From Branchiostoma floridae (taxonomy: Eukaryota; Chordata; Leptocardii; Amphioxiformes; Branchiostomatidae): DNA of 25,674 nt. The position numbers and the translations under genes are program-made. The stretch covers positions 14,961,823 to 14,987,496 of the forward strand of contig NC_049985.1 of assembly GCF_000003815.2 (NCBI RefSeq), written 5' to 3'. Positions 24,863 to 25,674 of the stretch are shown here, in pieces (within the stretch, counting starts at the first letter, position 1; every line of letters starts with the position of its first letter). The notes below the pieces were generated by a model, which did no database searches, was not told the origin of the DNA, and saw only the letters and a program-made list of their open reading frames with translations.

Positions 24863-25674
24863 GTGCTGGTACTTGTGTTCCTGCAATTAAGGAATGCCTC
24901 CCAGACACATTCCCGAAGGGCCCAGCCAGTGGTGCACATGGACAGGCCAACCTCAGGTCACTAGCAGGGTTGGAGATTAGCAATTAGTATGCCTGTCAAT
25001 CAGCTGAGCCCCATATGATGGGGCTATGGATGGGGGGTTCTGAGTAGCCTGACGTGATAGCCAGGCCAGGTAGACAGCCCAGGTAGACAGCCCAGCTCTT
25101 TCATCGAACCCTTCATGACACATGTCCATAATTTATCCCAAGTTTGAAGCTATTTTACCCTCGTGTCTGAAGATAGGTTGGGTTGTAATTGAAGTTATAT
25201 GTTGAAACAGCGGTAAACAGACCTACTTGCCTTTTTCTGAACCAAAATATAGGCCAGCTGTAGAGCTAAAGATGCGCCACGCTTAATGGGCTGACATGAC
25301 AGTTGATTCTCCCCATTGGCACACAGCATAAGAAGCCCTGAAACAAGACATTGTAAAAGTACTTACCTTTATTTCAATCTCAAAAATTCTTCTCCACCAG
25401 AAAGTCACAAGGGTATACTAGCTAAACATGGAAAGAAAACAGAGGGTCAACCACCTCAAACTCTCGGCACAGCTGATTCAAGTAAACAAACCTCACCTTT
25501 GACCCAGTTTCACTCCTGTAGCCATCCGCTGGACCCAACATCTCAGATCTATCACTACGCCATCAAAACTGGTCAACTGAAGAAATTTTGACCAAAATAT
25601 GAAAGATCAGACCCTAGTTGTCACTTCTAGCAAAAAAAACCTCAAGGTTGGGCAAACATTTCCAAAGAAAAGAA
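24626..25674. other. Right-end sequence without a supported gene
   Basis: It holds a CA microsatellite and a 13-bp tandem duplication (aggtagacagccc at 25068-25080 and 25081-25093). A + strand frame at 25316-25591 lacks domain or splice support. On the minus strand AAAG|GTAAGT at about 25367 is a good donor-like site behind a 39-codon frame, so a small minus-strand exon is possible but unproven. Confidence 0.4.
24822..24862. repeat. (CA)n microsatellite
   Basis: An interrupted CA tract shortly after the satellite array. Confidence 0.95.

Noticed and set aside
25316-25591. + strand 91-codon frame at the right end
   Set aside because: No domain, no clear start context or splice partner; the opposite strand has an equally plausible short exon.

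Overview
The window looks like nuclear DNA of an invertebrate chordate, most probably a lancelet (amphioxus, Branchiostoma). The reasons are short exons with GT/AG borders in AT-rich introns, a shuffled C-type lectin/EGF/kringle membrane protein, a single-exon leucine-rich-repeat (LRR) receptor, a tRNA-derived SINE, AATA-tailed retrotransposon debris and dense DNA-transposon remnants. The species is inferred; no search was possible. No rRNA, true tRNA, CRISPR or bacterial-type feature was seen.

Layout. (1) 692-5158, + strand: the 3' part of a type I membrane protein gene. Its exons encode the end of a C-type lectin domain, a short linker, an EGF-like domain, kringles 1 and 2, a Thr-rich linker, kringle 3 (partly lost in an N gap), kringle 4 split over two exons, and a transmembrane/cytoplasmic exon. 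Almost all exon borders are phase 1, so modules can be added or lost without a frameshift. A small element with perfect 37-bp inverted ends sits immediately after the lectin exon. (2) 5160-5692: N gap. (3) 5693-9124: no convincing gene; a minus-strand tRNA-derived SINE lies at about 8340-8590. (4) 9125-10513, +: intact intronless LRR receptor of 462 aa with signal peptide, LRR ectodomain, one membrane span and a cytoplasmic tail bearing two 29-aa repeats with four YxxP motifs. (5) 10514-14950: interspersed repeats, including two diverged same-strand copies of an AT-rich element, a LINE-type 3' tail, microsatellites and a GC-rich 107-bp minisatellite. (6) 15286-19255: a 3,970-bp DNA transposon flanked by TTAA with inverted arms of about 0.75-0.95 kb. 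A copy of its unoccupied target sequence lies just upstream. (7) 19304-about 24625: a satellite array of about 26 units of 204 bp. (8) 24626-25674: low-copy or repeat-derived DNA with a CA tract and no recognised gene.

The two protein genes are both cell-surface, recognition-type proteins, but nothing in the sequence shows that they work together. The most unusual structures are the TTAA element with its preserved empty site and mosaic right arm, the satellite array that begins within 50 bp of that element, and the YxxP repeats of the LRR receptor.
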